A DNA stretch of 64,000 bases from Flexivirga meconopsidis (lineage in GTDB: Bacteria; Actinomycetota; Actinomycetes; Actinomycetales; Dermatophilaceae), in assembly GCF_026162425.1 (NCBI RefSeq), contig NZ_JAOBQJ010000006.1, positions 1 through 64,000 of the forward strand, in the 5' to 3' direction. The notes beneath the pieces were generated by a model, which saw nothing but the letters and a program-made list of their open reading frames with translations, was not told where the DNA came from and made no database searches. Positions 35,191-43,643 of this stretch are shown piece by piece. A program made the translations under genes and the position numbers. How positions within the stretch are numbered: position 1 is the stretch's first letter; each line of letters opens with the position of its first letter.

Positions 35191-35370
35191 ATGGCTGACA
35201 TCACCACCTTCTTCATCGGCTTCGTGATCATTAACGCGATCGCGCTGGCCCTGTTCGTGGCCTTCGCCGCCACCGAGAGCGTGAAGTTCTTCCGCGCCAA
35301 CCGCAAGCAGCGGCTGGCCCGTCGCGAGCCCTTCGTGACCTACTACCGCACCCTCGCGCTCGGTCACTGA
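35191..35370 (+). CDS. Small membrane protein under TetR control (59 residues)
   Basis: ATG at 35191 with AGGAG at 35179-35183. One N-terminal helix (TTFFIGFVIINAIALALFVAFAA) then a basic tail (SVKFFRANRKQRLARREPFVTYYRTLALGH). No known family recognised. Divergent from tetR with two operator copies, so it appears to be the main target gene. It ends with a hairpin made of an inverted pair of the GTATGNCG octamer. Could be a stress-membrane peptide; nothing in its sequence fixes a function. Confidence 0.8.
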   Translation: MADITTFFIGFVIINAIALALFVAFAATESVKFFRANRKQRLARREPFVTYYRTLALGH

Positions 35371-35373
35371 GCC

Positions 35374-35396
35374 GTATGCCGGGGCTCCCGCCATAC
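35374..35396. terminator. Hairpin built from an inverted octamer pair
   Basis: GTATGCCG (35374-35381) and CGCCATAC (35389-35396) face each other around CGGGGCTCCCG, giving a nine-pair stem with one C-C mismatch and a three-base loop. It starts three bases after the stop codon of the small membrane protein. Inverted uptake-sequence pairs act as terminators in Haemophilus and Neisseria, and this has the same layout. Confidence 0.55.
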
Positions 35397-35414
35397 CCGC
35401 CCCGCACCCGCGCA

Positions 35415-35446
35415 GAAGGCCCGCGACCGATCGGTCGCGGGCCTTC
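35415..35446. terminator. Perfect 32-base palindrome
   Basis: GAAGGCCCGCGACCGA is followed directly by its exact complement TCGGTCGCGGGCCTTC. The stem is 16 bp with a minimal loop. It lies 45 bases after the small membrane gene and 23 bases before the next start at 35469. A strong terminator is likely. Confidence 0.8.
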
Positions 35447-35468
35447 GCCGTCCCGGTAGGTTGGCGGG

Positions 35469-35648
35469 ATGTTCTGGAGCGTGGTCGCCCTCGTCGTCGC
35501 CGTCGTGCTGGTCGTCGGCTTCATCCGGGTGGTGCGTCCGAAGCTGCGCGAGCAGCGGCACCGCAAGTGGGAGCAGGAGGGCCTGCTCCCCCACCAGGTC
35601 GACCCCTACGCGCCACGCGAGGACGACCGGCCTGACCCGCGGGGCTGA
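35469..35648 (+). CDS. Small single-helix membrane protein (59 residues)
   Basis: ATG at 35469. One N-terminal membrane helix (FWSVVALVVAVVLVVGFI) and a charged tail (RVVRPKLREQRHRKWEQEGLLPHQVDP, then APREDDRPDPRG). Orientation should be N-out or N-in with the basic tail in the cytoplasm. It resembles short actinobacterial hypothetical membrane proteins near lpdA, but I do not recognise a named family. Convergent with lpdA, six bases between stops. Codon use matches the chromosome, so a real gene is likely. Confidence 0.7.
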   Translation: MFWSVVALVVAVVLVVGFIRVVRPKLREQRHRKWEQEGLLPHQVDPYAPREDDRPDPRG

Positions 35649-35654
35649 CCCGGC

Positions 35655-37070
35655 TCAGACGTCGTGCGAGTGCAGCCGGCGCGCTGCCTCGGCGATCGAA
35701 CCGGTCATCGACGGATAGACCGAGAAGGTGTTCGCGACCTGGTCGACGGTCAGCCGGTTCTGCACCGCGAGACCGATCGGGTAGATCAGCTCCGAGGCCT
35801 GCGGCGCGACTACCACGCCCCCGATGATCGTGTTGCTGCCTGGGCGGGTGAAGAGTTTGACGAAGCCGTCGCGGATGTTGCGCATCTTGGCGCGCGGGTT
35901 GGTCGACAGCGGCAGCGTCACGACTCGTGCCTCGATCCGGCCCTCCTCGACATCCGCCTGCGAGTAGCCGACGGTGGCGATCTCGGGGTCGGTGAAGATG
36001 TTCGCGCAGACGCCGCGCAGGTTGAGCGGTGCGACCGCGTCGCCGAGGGAGTGCGCCATCGCGATGCGACCCTGCATCGCCGCGACCGACGCGAGCGGGA
36101 GCACCCCGGTGCAGTCGCCTGCGGCATACACACCCTGGGCGGAGGTGCGCGAGACACGGTCGACCACGATGTGCCCGGACTTGCTGAGCTCGACACCGGC
36201 CTCCTCCAGCCCGATCCCCTTGGTCTGCGGGACCGAGCCGACCGCGAGCAGCGCATGCGAGCCGGTGACCTCGCGCCCGTCCTCCAGCGTGACCACGACG
36301 CCGTCGCCCTCGCGCCGCACGGACTGCATGCGGGAGCGGTTGAGCACCTTCATGCCATGCCGGCGAAAGACGTTCTCGATGACGGTCGCCGCGTCGGCGT
36401 CCTCGCCCGGCAGCACCCGGTCCCGCGAGGACACCAGGGTCACCTCGCAACCCAATCCCAAGTAGGCATGCGCCAATTCGGCACCGGTGACACCGGAACC
36501 GACGACGATCAGATGATCGGGAAGCTCGGTCAGGTCGTAGATCTGCTGCCAGGTGAGGATCCGCTCGCCGTCCGGCGTCGCAGTGTCCATGATGCGCGGC
36601 TTGCACCCGGTCGCGACGAGTATGACGTCGGCGTCGTACTCCTCGGTCTGCCCGGACGACAGGTCCGCCGCGACCCGGCCGTTGCCGAGCAGCCGCCCGC
36701 GGCCGGGACGCACCTGCACCCCGACGCTTTCCAACTGGGCGCGGATGTCGGTGCTCTGCGCCTTGGCCAGGTCGATGATGCGGTGGTTGACCTGGTCGAC
36801 GTTGGCCTCGGCGTGCTGGTCCTCCTCGGTGCCCTCGAAGCCGACCCCGAGTCGGCCGGCGGTCGCGAACCGGGACATGAAGTCGGAGGTGGCGATGAGC
36901 GCCTTGCTCGGGACGCAGTCGGTCAGCACGGCAGCGCCGCCGAGCCCGTCGTCCTCGACGATGGTGACCCGTGCGCCGAGTTGTGCAGCGACCAGCGCGG
37001 ATTCGTATCCGCCGGGGCCACCGCCGATGATCACGACGTGCTTCTGCGGTCCACTCACGGCCCGCATCAT
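35655..37070 (-). CDS. lpdA: NAD(P)H-quinone dehydrogenase, LpdA (Rv3303c) type
   Basis: 471 residues from ATG 37070 (another ATG follows; GTG 37058 is also possible). Flavoprotein of the disulfide reductase fold: FAD motif IIGGGPGGYESALVAA, NAD motif VVGSGVTGAELAHAYLGLG, and AAGDCTG. At the redox-active site the sequence is GGAAVLTDCVPSKALI, so the first Cys of the CxxxxC pair is missing, as in M. tuberculosis LpdA, which reduces quinones instead of lipoamide. The C-terminal dimer interface is normal but without the usual catalytic HxHPT-E pattern. Divergent from deoD with 35 bases between starts. Confidence 0.9.
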   Translation of the reverse strand: MMRAVSGPQKHVVIIGGGPGGYESALVAAQLGARVTIVEDDGLGGAAVLTDCVPSKALIATSDFMSRFATAGRLGVGFEGTEEDQHAEANVDQVNHRIIDLAKAQSTDIRAQLESVGVQVRPGRGRLLGNGRVAADLSSGQTEEYDADVILVATGCKPRIMDTATPDGERILTWQQIYDLTELPDHLIVVGSGVTGAELAHAYLGLGCEVTLVSSRDRVLPGEDADAATVIENVFRRHGMKVLNRSRMQSVRREGDGVVVTLEDGREVTGSHALLAVGSVPQTKGIGLEEAGVELSKSGHIVVDRVSRTSAQGVYAAGDCTGVLPLASVAAMQGRIAMAHSLGDAVAPLNLRGVCANIFTDPEIATVGYSQADVEEGRIEARVVTLPLSTNPRAKMRNIRDGFVKLFTRPGSNTIIGGVVVAPQASELIYPIGLAVQNRLTVDQVANTFSVYPSMTGSIAEAARRLHSHDV

Positions 37071-37105
37071 TTCACGCCGACCGATCACGGCATACGCTGG
37101 CGCGC

Positions 37106-37954
37106 GTGACTGACACCGCATCGCTCTCCGATCCGTCGACCGACCCGTTCGAGGTCGCCCGCTCCGCCGCCGAGGTCATCGCCGATCGCACCGGCGCACC
37201 GCGTCACGACATCGCGCTGGTGCTCGGATCCGGCTGGGGTCAGACGGCGGACCGGATCGGGCAGACGGTGGCGACCGTCGACAACGCGGACGTGCCGGGC
37301 TTCGCCGCCGCCGCGGTGCCTGGTCACGGCAGCGCCATGCGTTCGGTGCGGATCGGCGACACCGACGCGCGGGCGCTGGTCTTCGGCACCCGCACCCACT
37401 ATTACGAGGGCAAGGGTGTGCGCGCCGTGGTGCACGGCGTGCGCACCGCGGCCGCCGCCGGCTGCCACACGGTCGTGCTGACCAACGGCTGCGGCGGCCT
37501 CAATCCGGCCTGGGGTCCAGGCACCCCCGTGCTGATCCGCGACCACCTCAATCTCACCGCGACCTCCCCCGTCGAGGGCGCCAACTTCGTCGACCTGACC
37601 GACCTCTACTCGGCGCGGCTGCGCGGCATCGCCACGTCGGTCGATCCCGGCCTCGATGAGGGCGTCTACGCGCAGTTCCGCGGGCCGCACTACGAGACGC
37701 CCGCCGAGGTGCAGATGGCCAAGATCATCGGCGCGGATCTGGTGGGCATGTCGACCACTCTTGAGGCAATCGCCGCGCGGCAGGCCGGGCTGGAGGTGCT
37801 CGGCATCAGCCTCGTCACCAACCTCGCGGCCGGCATCAGCGACCAGCCGCTGTCGCACGAGGAAGTGATCGAGGCCGGTAAGGCCGCCGCCGAACGCTGC
37901 GGGACGCTGCTGGCCCAGGTCGTCGCCCGGATCGCCGAAGGCGGCGCACAGTGA
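37106..37954 (+). CDS. deoD: Purine nucleoside phosphorylase
   Basis: 282 residues, GTG start. Type I trimeric PNP: converts purine (deoxy)nucleosides and phosphate to base and (deoxy)ribose-1-phosphate. Motifs: VLGSGWGQTADRIG (phosphate loop), PGHGSAMRSVRIG, THYYEGKGVRAVVHGVRTAAAAG, GCGGLNPAWGPGTPVLIRDHLNLT, and YAQFRGPHYETPAE. Position 246-like Asn: VTNLAAGIS. Starts the unit deoD-phosphosugar mutase, to which it is joined by a GTGA overlap; the products feed directly into the mutase. Confidence 0.94.
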   Translation: MTDTASLSDPSTDPFEVARSAAEVIADRTGAPRHDIALVLGSGWGQTADRIGQTVATVDNADVPGFAAAAVPGHGSAMRSVRIGDTDARALVFGTRTHYYEGKGVRAVVHGVRTAAAAGCHTVVLTNGCGGLNPAWGPGTPVLIRDHLNLTATSPVEGANFVDLTDLYSARLRGIATSVDPGLDEGVYAQFRGPHYETPAEVQMAKIIGADLVGMSTTLEAIAARQAGLEVLGISLVTNLAAGISDQPLSHEEVIEAGKAAAERCGTLLAQVVARIAEGGAQ

Positions 37955-39600
37955 GCACGTCGACGAGCGCCGACCTGATCGGGCAGGCGCGCGACTGGAT
38001 CGCCGACGACCCCGACGTCGCCACCCGGGCGGAGCTCGAAAAGGTAGTGGCCGCAGCAGAATCCGGCGATCAGAACGCATTGGACGACCTCGCCGACCGG
38101 TTCTCCGGGTTGCTGGCATTCGGCACTGCCGGACTGCGCGGCGCGCTCGGCGCGGGCCCGGCCCGGATGAACCGAGTCGTGGTGCTCCGCGCCGCGGCGG
38201 GACTCACGTCATACCTGCAGCAGGAGCTCGGCAAGCCCGACGTCACCCTCGTCATCGGGTATGACGCAAGGCATCACTCCGACACCTTCGCGCGGGACAC
38301 CGCGGCGGTCGTCGTCGGCGCCGGCGGACGCGCGATGATCCTGCCGCACCCGCTGCCGACACCCGTGCTGGCGTTCATGATTCGCCATCTCGGCGCGGAC
38401 GCCGGCGTGATGGTCACCGCGAGCCACAACCCGCCGCAGGACAACGGCTACAAGGTCTACCTCGGCGACGGCAGCCAGATCGTGCCGCCCGCGGACGCGC
38501 GGATCGCCGACGCGATCGCTCGCTTCCCGCGCGCTGCCGACGTGCCGCTCGCCGACGACGGCTGGCAGACCCTGGACGATGACGTCATCGACGACTACGT
38601 CGACGCGGTGTGCCGGGTGGTGCAGGCCGACGGGCCGCGCGACCTGGCGATCGTGCACACAGCGCTGCACGGCGTGGGTGCGGCCGTGGTGCGAAAAGCC
38701 TTCCTGCAGGCGGGTTTTCAGGCCCCGGACCCGGTCACCGACCAGGAGCAGCCCGACCCGGACTTCCCGACGGTCTCCTTCCCCAACCCGGAGGAGCCCG
38801 GCGCGATCGACCACGCACTCGCCCTGGCCGGGGACACCGGGGCCGACCTGGTCATCGCCAACGACCCCGACGCCGACCGCTGCGCCGTGGCGGTCCCTCG
38901 CGACGGCGAGTGGACGATGCTGCGCGGCGACGAGGTCGGTGCCCTGCTCGGTGCCTACCTGCTGGAGCGCGGCGTCGCACCCGGCGCGGTCTTCGCCAAC
39001 TCGATCGTCTCCTCCCGGCTCCTCGCCGCGATGGCGCGCGCGGCCGGGGTACCGCACGCCGAGACCCTCACCGGCTTCAAGTGGATCAGCCGGGTGCCGG
39101 GCCTGGCCTACGGCTACGAGGAGGCGCTCGGCTACTGCGTCGACCCCGCCGCGGTGCGCGACAAGGACGGCATCAGCGCGGCACTGCTGATCGCCGAGTT
39201 CGCGGCCGGCCTGAAGGCGAAGGGGCGCACCCTCGACGACGTGCTGGCCGATCTCGCCGCGGCTCACGGCACGCACGCCACCGACAGCTTCTCGGTGCGG
39301 GTCACCGACCTGGCAATCATCGGCACGATCATGGCGCGGCTGCGGGAGAACCCGCCGCAGACGGTCGCCGACCGGCAGGTGGCGCGGGTGGACGACCTGG
39401 CGCAGGGAGCCGGTGGTCTGCCGCCGACCGAGGGTCTGCGCTACTTCCTCGACGACGACACCCGCGTCATCGTGCGGCCGAGCGGCACCGAACCGAAGCT
39501 GAAGGTCTACCTGGAGACGATCGATCCCGACCCGGCGGTGGCCGCGGCCAAGCTCGCGGCGACCCGGGCGGAGTTCGAGCGGCTCACGACTCCGGCCTGA
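37951..39600 (+). CDS. Phosphopentomutase/phosphomannomutase-type phosphosugar mutase (PmmB-like)
   Basis: 549 residues; GTG start overlapping the deoD stop. Alpha-D-phosphohexomutase family, four domains: the phosphoserine loop VTASHNPPQDNGYKVY (Ser near 158), metal loop NDPDADRCAVAV, sugar loop GYEEALGYCVD, and phosphate-binding RPSGTEPKLKVYLE. Because it follows purine nucleoside phosphorylase, interconversion of (deoxy)ribose-1-phosphate and -5-phosphate is likely, leading to DeoC at 40306. In mycobacteria the same position is held by pmmB (Rv3308). Hexose substrates are possible too. Confidence 0.9.
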   Translation: MSTSTSADLIGQARDWIADDPDVATRAELEKVVAAAESGDQNALDDLADRFSGLLAFGTAGLRGALGAGPARMNRVVVLRAAAGLTSYLQQELGKPDVTLVIGYDARHHSDTFARDTAAVVVGAGGRAMILPHPLPTPVLAFMIRHLGADAGVMVTASHNPPQDNGYKVYLGDGSQIVPPADARIADAIARFPRAADVPLADDGWQTLDDDVIDDYVDAVCRVVQADGPRDLAIVHTALHGVGAAVVRKAFLQAGFQAPDPVTDQEQPDPDFPTVSFPNPEEPGAIDHALALAGDTGADLVIANDPDADRCAVAVPRDGEWTMLRGDEVGALLGAYLLERGVAPGAVFANSIVSSRLLAAMARAAGVPHAETLTGFKWISRVPGLAYGYEEALGYCVDPAAVRDKDGISAALLIAEFAAGLKAKGRTLDDVLADLAAAHGTHATDSFSVRVTDLAIIGTIMARLRENPPQTVADRQVARVDDLAQGAGGLPPTEGLRYFLDDDTRVIVRPSGTEPKLKVYLETIDPDPAVAAAKLAATRAEFERLTTPA

Positions 39601-39612
39601 TCGGGGCTCTCG

Positions 39613-40245
39613 TCATACAACGGCGATGAGGATGCAGAGCACGGCGGCCGCGAGCGCGATCAGTGCGTCCACGGCGGGCCGCACGACCACGCGATCGGGC
39701 GCTTTGCCGACCGCGTCGCGGGCGATCGCCAGGTCGTAGTCGTCCTTGCCCCGGCGGATCGCGTCGGCGACTCCTGCGGAGGAGGAAGGGCGGTGGTCAA
39801 ACTCGACCGACGGCTCTGCGGTCGTGCCGCGCATCGCTCCGAGCCCAAGACCGGTGCCCCGCCCGGCGGGACGCTTGGGGCGTTGCGCCGCGATCGCCCA
39901 GGAGCCGTAACCCTTGTCGTCAGGCCCGTAAACCTTGAGGTTCCAACGTTGTTCGACCAAGGAGACCGCCGGCCATCCGACGAAGACGTCACGCACCAGG
40001 TTCTTGATCCGCACCCCGGTCTGGTCGAGCACGACACAAGGCCGGATGAAGACCACCCATACCAGTAGGAAGCCGGCGACCGGCCAGAGCAACTCACGCG
40101 CCTGACCGAAACCGTCGGAGACGAGGATCATCACCAGAATGACCGCACAGGCGAGCGCGATGACCAGACCGGTGACCAGCATCGTCGGCTGGCGATAGGT
40201 GCGACGCGGACTCCCCTCGGCGGGGGCGTTACGGAACGGGTTCAT
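39613..40245 (-). CDS. PH-domain membrane protein (hypothetical)
   Basis: 210 residues from ATG 40245; an in-frame ATG at 40287 would add 14. Two N-terminal helices (TMLVTGLVIALACAVILVMILV and LWPVAGFLLVWVVFI) precede a PH-like core (RPCVVLDQTGVRIKNLVRDVFVGWPAVSLVEQRWNLKVY) and a final helix (ALIALAAAVLCILIAVV). Typical of small actinobacterial PH-domain membrane proteins, whose role is unknown. Convergent with the mutase (12 bases) and divergent from deoC (60 bases). Confidence 0.75.
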   Translation of the reverse strand: MNPFRNAPAEGSPRRTYRQPTMLVTGLVIALACAVILVMILVSDGFGQARELLWPVAGFLLVWVVFIRPCVVLDQTGVRIKNLVRDVFVGWPAVSLVEQRWNLKVYGPDDKGYGSWAIAAQRPKRPAGRGTGLGLGAMRGTTAEPSVEFDHRPSSSAGVADAIRRGKDDYDLAIARDAVGKAPDRVVVRPAVDALIALAAAVLCILIAVV

Positions 40246-40305
40246 CGAGGGCTCACCCGACCCGGACGAAGCGAGCGGATGGCGCATGCCCGGTAGGCTG
40301 CTGCG

Positions 40306-41289
40306 GTGAGCCCAACATCTGCAACGTCGCAGGCCCGGGAGTTGCTCGGCGTCTCTTCTCTCACCAACAAAGCATTGCGCACCTGGCTCTACGGCCTGCC
40401 GGGGGTGGACCAGGTTGGCCTCGAAGGACGCGCGGCGGCGCTTGCGACCCGGTCGATCAAGACCGACAGCAAGGCGTGGGCGATCGACACCGCGATCGGC
40501 ATGATCGACCTGACCACTCTCGAGGGTGCGGACACCCCCGGCAAGGTGCGCAGCCTGTGCGCCAAGGCCGAACTGCCTGATCCCACAGACCTTTCCACGC
40601 CGCAGGTTGCCGCGGTCTGCGTCTATGGCGACCTGGTCGGCGTCGCGAAGGACGCGCTGCGGGGCAGCGACATCAACGTCGCGGCAGTGGCCACCGCCTT
40701 CCCGTCTGGACGGGCCACTTTGCCGGTGAAGCTCGCCGACACCCGGGACGCGGTGGAGGCCGGTGCCGACGAGGTCGACATGGTCATCGACCGTGGCGCC
40801 TTCCTCGCCGGTGACTACCGGCTGGTCTTCGACCAGATCGCCGCGGTCAAGCAGGCCTGCGCGCGGCCGGACGATGCCCCGGACGCCCACCTCAAGGTGA
40901 TCCTGGAGACCGGTGAGCTCGCCACCTACGACAACGTGCGCCGCGCCTCGTGGCTGGCAATGCTGGCCGGTGCGGACTTCATCAAGACCTCGACCGGCAA
41001 GATCCAGCCCGCCGCCACCATGCCGGTGACGCTGCTGATGCTCGAGGCGGTGCGGGACTGGCGGGAGCTGACCGGAGCCATGGTCGGGGTGAAGCCGGCC
41101 GGCGGCATCCGCACCAGTAAGGACGCGCTGCGCTACCTGGTGATGGTCAGCGAGATCGCCGGTGACGACTGGCTGACGCCGCAGTGGTTTCGCTTCGGCG
41201 CGTCCAGCCTGCTGACCGACCTGCTGCTGCAACGCCAGAAGCTGCGCACCGGGGCCTACTCCGGCGCCGACTACGTCACGATCGACTGA
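40306..41289 (+). CDS. deoC: Deoxyribose-phosphate aldolase
   Basis: 327 residues, the longer actinobacterial/eukaryote-like class. Cleaves 2-deoxyribose-5-phosphate to acetaldehyde and glyceraldehyde-3-phosphate. TIM barrel with Schiff-base Lys227 in DFIKTSTGKI, VGVKPAGGIRT, EVDMVIDRGAFLAGD and TGELATYDNVRRAS. GTG start. It heads deoC-aldehyde dehydrogenase-(inactive homologue)-kinase; acetaldehyde made here is a natural substrate for the dehydrogenase that follows 18 bases later. Confidence 0.94.
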   Translation: MSPTSATSQARELLGVSSLTNKALRTWLYGLPGVDQVGLEGRAAALATRSIKTDSKAWAIDTAIGMIDLTTLEGADTPGKVRSLCAKAELPDPTDLSTPQVAAVCVYGDLVGVAKDALRGSDINVAAVATAFPSGRATLPVKLADTRDAVEAGADEVDMVIDRGAFLAGDYRLVFDQIAAVKQACARPDDAPDAHLKVILETGELATYDNVRRASWLAMLAGADFIKTSTGKIQPAATMPVTLLMLEAVRDWRELTGAMVGVKPAGGIRTSKDALRYLVMVSEIAGDDWLTPQWFRFGASSLLTDLLLQRQKLRTGAYSGADYVTID

Positions 41290-41307
41290 TCCCGCGAAAG
41301 ACAAGCA

Positions 41308-42759
41308 ATGACACCAAAGTTCGAGTACGCACCAGCTCCGGAATCACGCTCCGTCGTCGACATCGCCTCGTCATACGGGCTGTTCATCGGGGGTGACTTC
41401 GTCGATCCGACCGACGGAAAGTCCTTCAAGACGGTCAACCCGGCGACCGAGGAGAAGCTCGCCGACGTCTCCGAGGCGAGCGCCGCCGACGTCGACAAGG
41501 CAGTGCGCGCCGCGCGCCGCGCCTACGACCGCACCTGGAGCCGGATGAGCGGCGCCGAGCGGGGCAAATACCTCTACCGCATCGCGCGCCTCCTGCAGGA
41601 GCGGGCGCGTGAGTTCGCGGTGCTGGAGACGCTCGACAACGGCAAGCCGATCAAGGAGTCGCGCGACGTCGACGTGCCGACCGCCGCGGCGCACTTCTTC
41701 TACCACGCCGGCTGGGCGGACAAGCTGGAGTATGCCGGGCTGGGCCCCGCGCCGAAGTCGCTGGGCGTCGTGGGCCAGGTCATCCCGTGGAACTTCCCGC
41801 TGCTGATGCTCGCCTGGAAGATCGCGCCCGCCCTCGCGACCGGCAACACCGTGGTGCTGAAGCCGGCCGAGACCACACCGCTCACCGCCCTGCTCTTCGC
41901 CGAGGTATGCCGCCAGGCCGACCTGCCGCCCGGGGTCGTCAACATCGTCACCGGCGCCGGCCCGACCGGGCAGGCGATCGTCGACCACCCCGGTGTCGAC
42001 AAGATCGCGTTCACCGGATCGACCGACGTCGGCAAGGCGATCGCCCGTGCGGTCGCCGGCACCCGCAAGCGGGTCACCCTGGAGCTGGGTGGCAAGGCGG
42101 CCAACATCGTCTTCGACGACGCGGCCATCGACCAGGCGGTCGAGGGCATCGTCAACGGGATCTTCTTCAACCAGGGCCACGTCTGCTGCGCGGGTTCCCG
42201 ACTGCTGGTGCAGGAGTCGATCGCCGACGACGTCGTGCACCGGCTGCAGCGCCGGCTGCGCACGCTGCGCGTGGGCGACCCGATGGACAAGAACACCGAT
42301 GTCGGCGCGATCAACTCCGCCGCGCAGCTCGCCCGCATCACCGAGCTCACCGACGCCGGCGTCGCCGAGGGCGCGCAACGATGGAGCCCGGACGTCGAGC
42401 TACCGAAACGCGGATACTGGTTTGCCCCAACGGTTTTCACCGGCGTCTCGCAAACGCACCGCATCGCGCGCGAGGAGATCTTCGGCCCTGTGCTGTCGGT
42501 GCTGACCTTCCGCACCCCCGACGAGGCCGTCGCGAAGGCCAACAACACGCCATACGGACTCTCGGCCGGCATCTGGTCGGAGAAGGGCTCGCGCATCCTC
42601 GCGATCGCCGACAAGCTGCGCGCCGGCGTGGTGTGGGCCAACACGTTCAACCGGTTCGACCCCACCTCGCCGTTCGGTGGCTACAAGGAGAGCGGCTACG
42701 GCCGCGAGGGCGGCCGACAGGGCCTTGCGGCATACCTCGACACGGAAGGAACCCACTGA
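41308..42759 (+). CDS. Aldehyde dehydrogenase, probably acting on acetaldehyde from DeoC
   Basis: 483 residues. NAD(P)-dependent ALDH with all catalytic parts: GQVIPWNFPLLMLAWK, VVLKPAETTPL, FTGSTDVGKAI, catalytic Glu in LELGGKAANIVFDD, catalytic Cys293 in NQGHVCCAGSRL, and EEIFGPVLSVLTF. N-terminal sequence VVDIASSYGLFIGGDFVDPTDG is typical of the deoC-linked actinobacterial form. The stop overlaps the ATG of the second ALDH-like gene (TGATG). Confidence 0.93.
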   Translation: MTPKFEYAPAPESRSVVDIASSYGLFIGGDFVDPTDGKSFKTVNPATEEKLADVSEASAADVDKAVRAARRAYDRTWSRMSGAERGKYLYRIARLLQERAREFAVLETLDNGKPIKESRDVDVPTAAAHFFYHAGWADKLEYAGLGPAPKSLGVVGQVIPWNFPLLMLAWKIAPALATGNTVVLKPAETTPLTALLFAEVCRQADLPPGVVNIVTGAGPTGQAIVDHPGVDKIAFTGSTDVGKAIARAVAGTRKRVTLELGGKAANIVFDDAAIDQAVEGIVNGIFFNQGHVCCAGSRLLVQESIADDVVHRLQRRLRTLRVGDPMDKNTDVGAINSAAQLARITELTDAGVAEGAQRWSPDVELPKRGYWFAPTVFTGVSQTHRIAREEIFGPVLSVLTFRTPDEAVAKANNTPYGLSAGIWSEKGSRILAIADKLRAGVVWANTFNRFDPTSPFGGYKESGYGREGGRQGLAAYLDTEGTH

Positions 42760-43643
42760 TGCCCCGCCTCGAGGTCCGCAAGACCTACAAGCTCTACATC
42801 GGCGGTAAGTTTCCCCGCTCGGAGTCCGGCCGCTCCTACGAGGTCAGCTCCGCGGGACGGTCGCCGAAGTTCCTCGCCAACGCGGCGCAGGGCTCGCGCA
42901 AGGACATTCGCGACGCGGTCGTGGCGGCGCGCGGCGCGGTCAAGGGCTGGTCCGGCGCGACCGCCTACAACCGCGGCCAGGTGCTCTACCGAGTCGGTGA
43001 GGTGCTGGAAGGACGCCGCGACCAGTTCATCGCCGAGGTCGCGGCGAGCGAGGGCCTGACCAAGCCGCAGGCGACCAAGCTCGTCGACGCGGCCATCGAC
43101 CGCTGGGTCTGGTATGCCGGGTGGCCGGACAAGCTCGCGCAGGTGCTGGGCAACCTCAACCCGGTCGCCGGGCCCTACTTCGACATTTCCGCGCCCGAAC
43201 CGACGGGCGTCGTGGGAGTGCTTGCGCCGCAGGACAGTTCGCTGCTCGGCCTGGTGTCGGTGATCGCGCCGGCCATCGTCTCCGGCAACACCGTCGTGGT
43301 CGTCGCGAGTGAAGACCGGCCGCTGCCGGCCATCTCCCTGGGCGAGGTGCTGGCCACCTCCGACGTGCCCGCTGGCGTGGTCAACATCGTCACCGGCCGT
43401 ACGGCGGAACTCGCGCCCTGGCTGGCCTCGCACGCCGACGTCAACGCCCTCGACCTGACCGGCGCGACCGAGTTGCCATGGGCCGAGCTGGAGGCGTCGG
43501 CCGCGGAGACCCTCAAGCGGGTCGTCCGCCCGGCGGGCGACGGCTCCGGCGCCGAAGAGCCGGATTGGCTTGTCACGCCTGACCTTTCGCGGATGCACGC
43601 GTTCCTGGAGACCAAGACGGTCTGGCATCCCAAGGGAATGTGA
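42759..43643 (+). CDS. Catalytically inactive, short aldehyde dehydrogenase homologue
   Basis: 294 residues, about 190 shorter than its upstream neighbour. It covers only the N-terminal NAD-binding part: KLYIGGKFPRSESGRSYEV, GVVGVLAPQDSSLLGLVSVIAPAIVSGNTVVVV. The Glu/Cys catalytic segments and C-terminal domain are absent, and the normally conserved PWNFP is APQDSS. It ends naturally, with no frameshift remnant after it, and the next gene overlaps its stop, so this is an established short form. Likely a partner or regulator of the active enzyme rather than a decaying copy; similar pairs occur next to deoC in Streptomyces as I remember. Confidence 0.85.
   Translation: MPRLEVRKTYKLYIGGKFPRSESGRSYEVSSAGRSPKFLANAAQGSRKDIRDAVVAARGAVKGWSGATAYNRGQVLYRVGEVLEGRRDQFIAEVAASEGLTKPQATKLVDAAIDRWVWYAGWPDKLAQVLGNLNPVAGPYFDISAPEPTGVVGVLAPQDSSLLGLVSVIAPAIVSGNTVVVVASEDRPLPAISLGEVLATSDVPAGVVNIVTGRTAELAPWLASHADVNALDLTGATELPWAELEASAAETLKRVVRPAGDGSGAEEPDWLVTPDLSRMHAFLETKTVWHPKGM

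Noticed and set aside
42759-43643. Second aldehyde dehydrogenase as a pseudogene
   Set aside because: No frameshift or leftover C-terminal sequence; start and stop are both coupled to neighbours, so it is treated as a real short gene.
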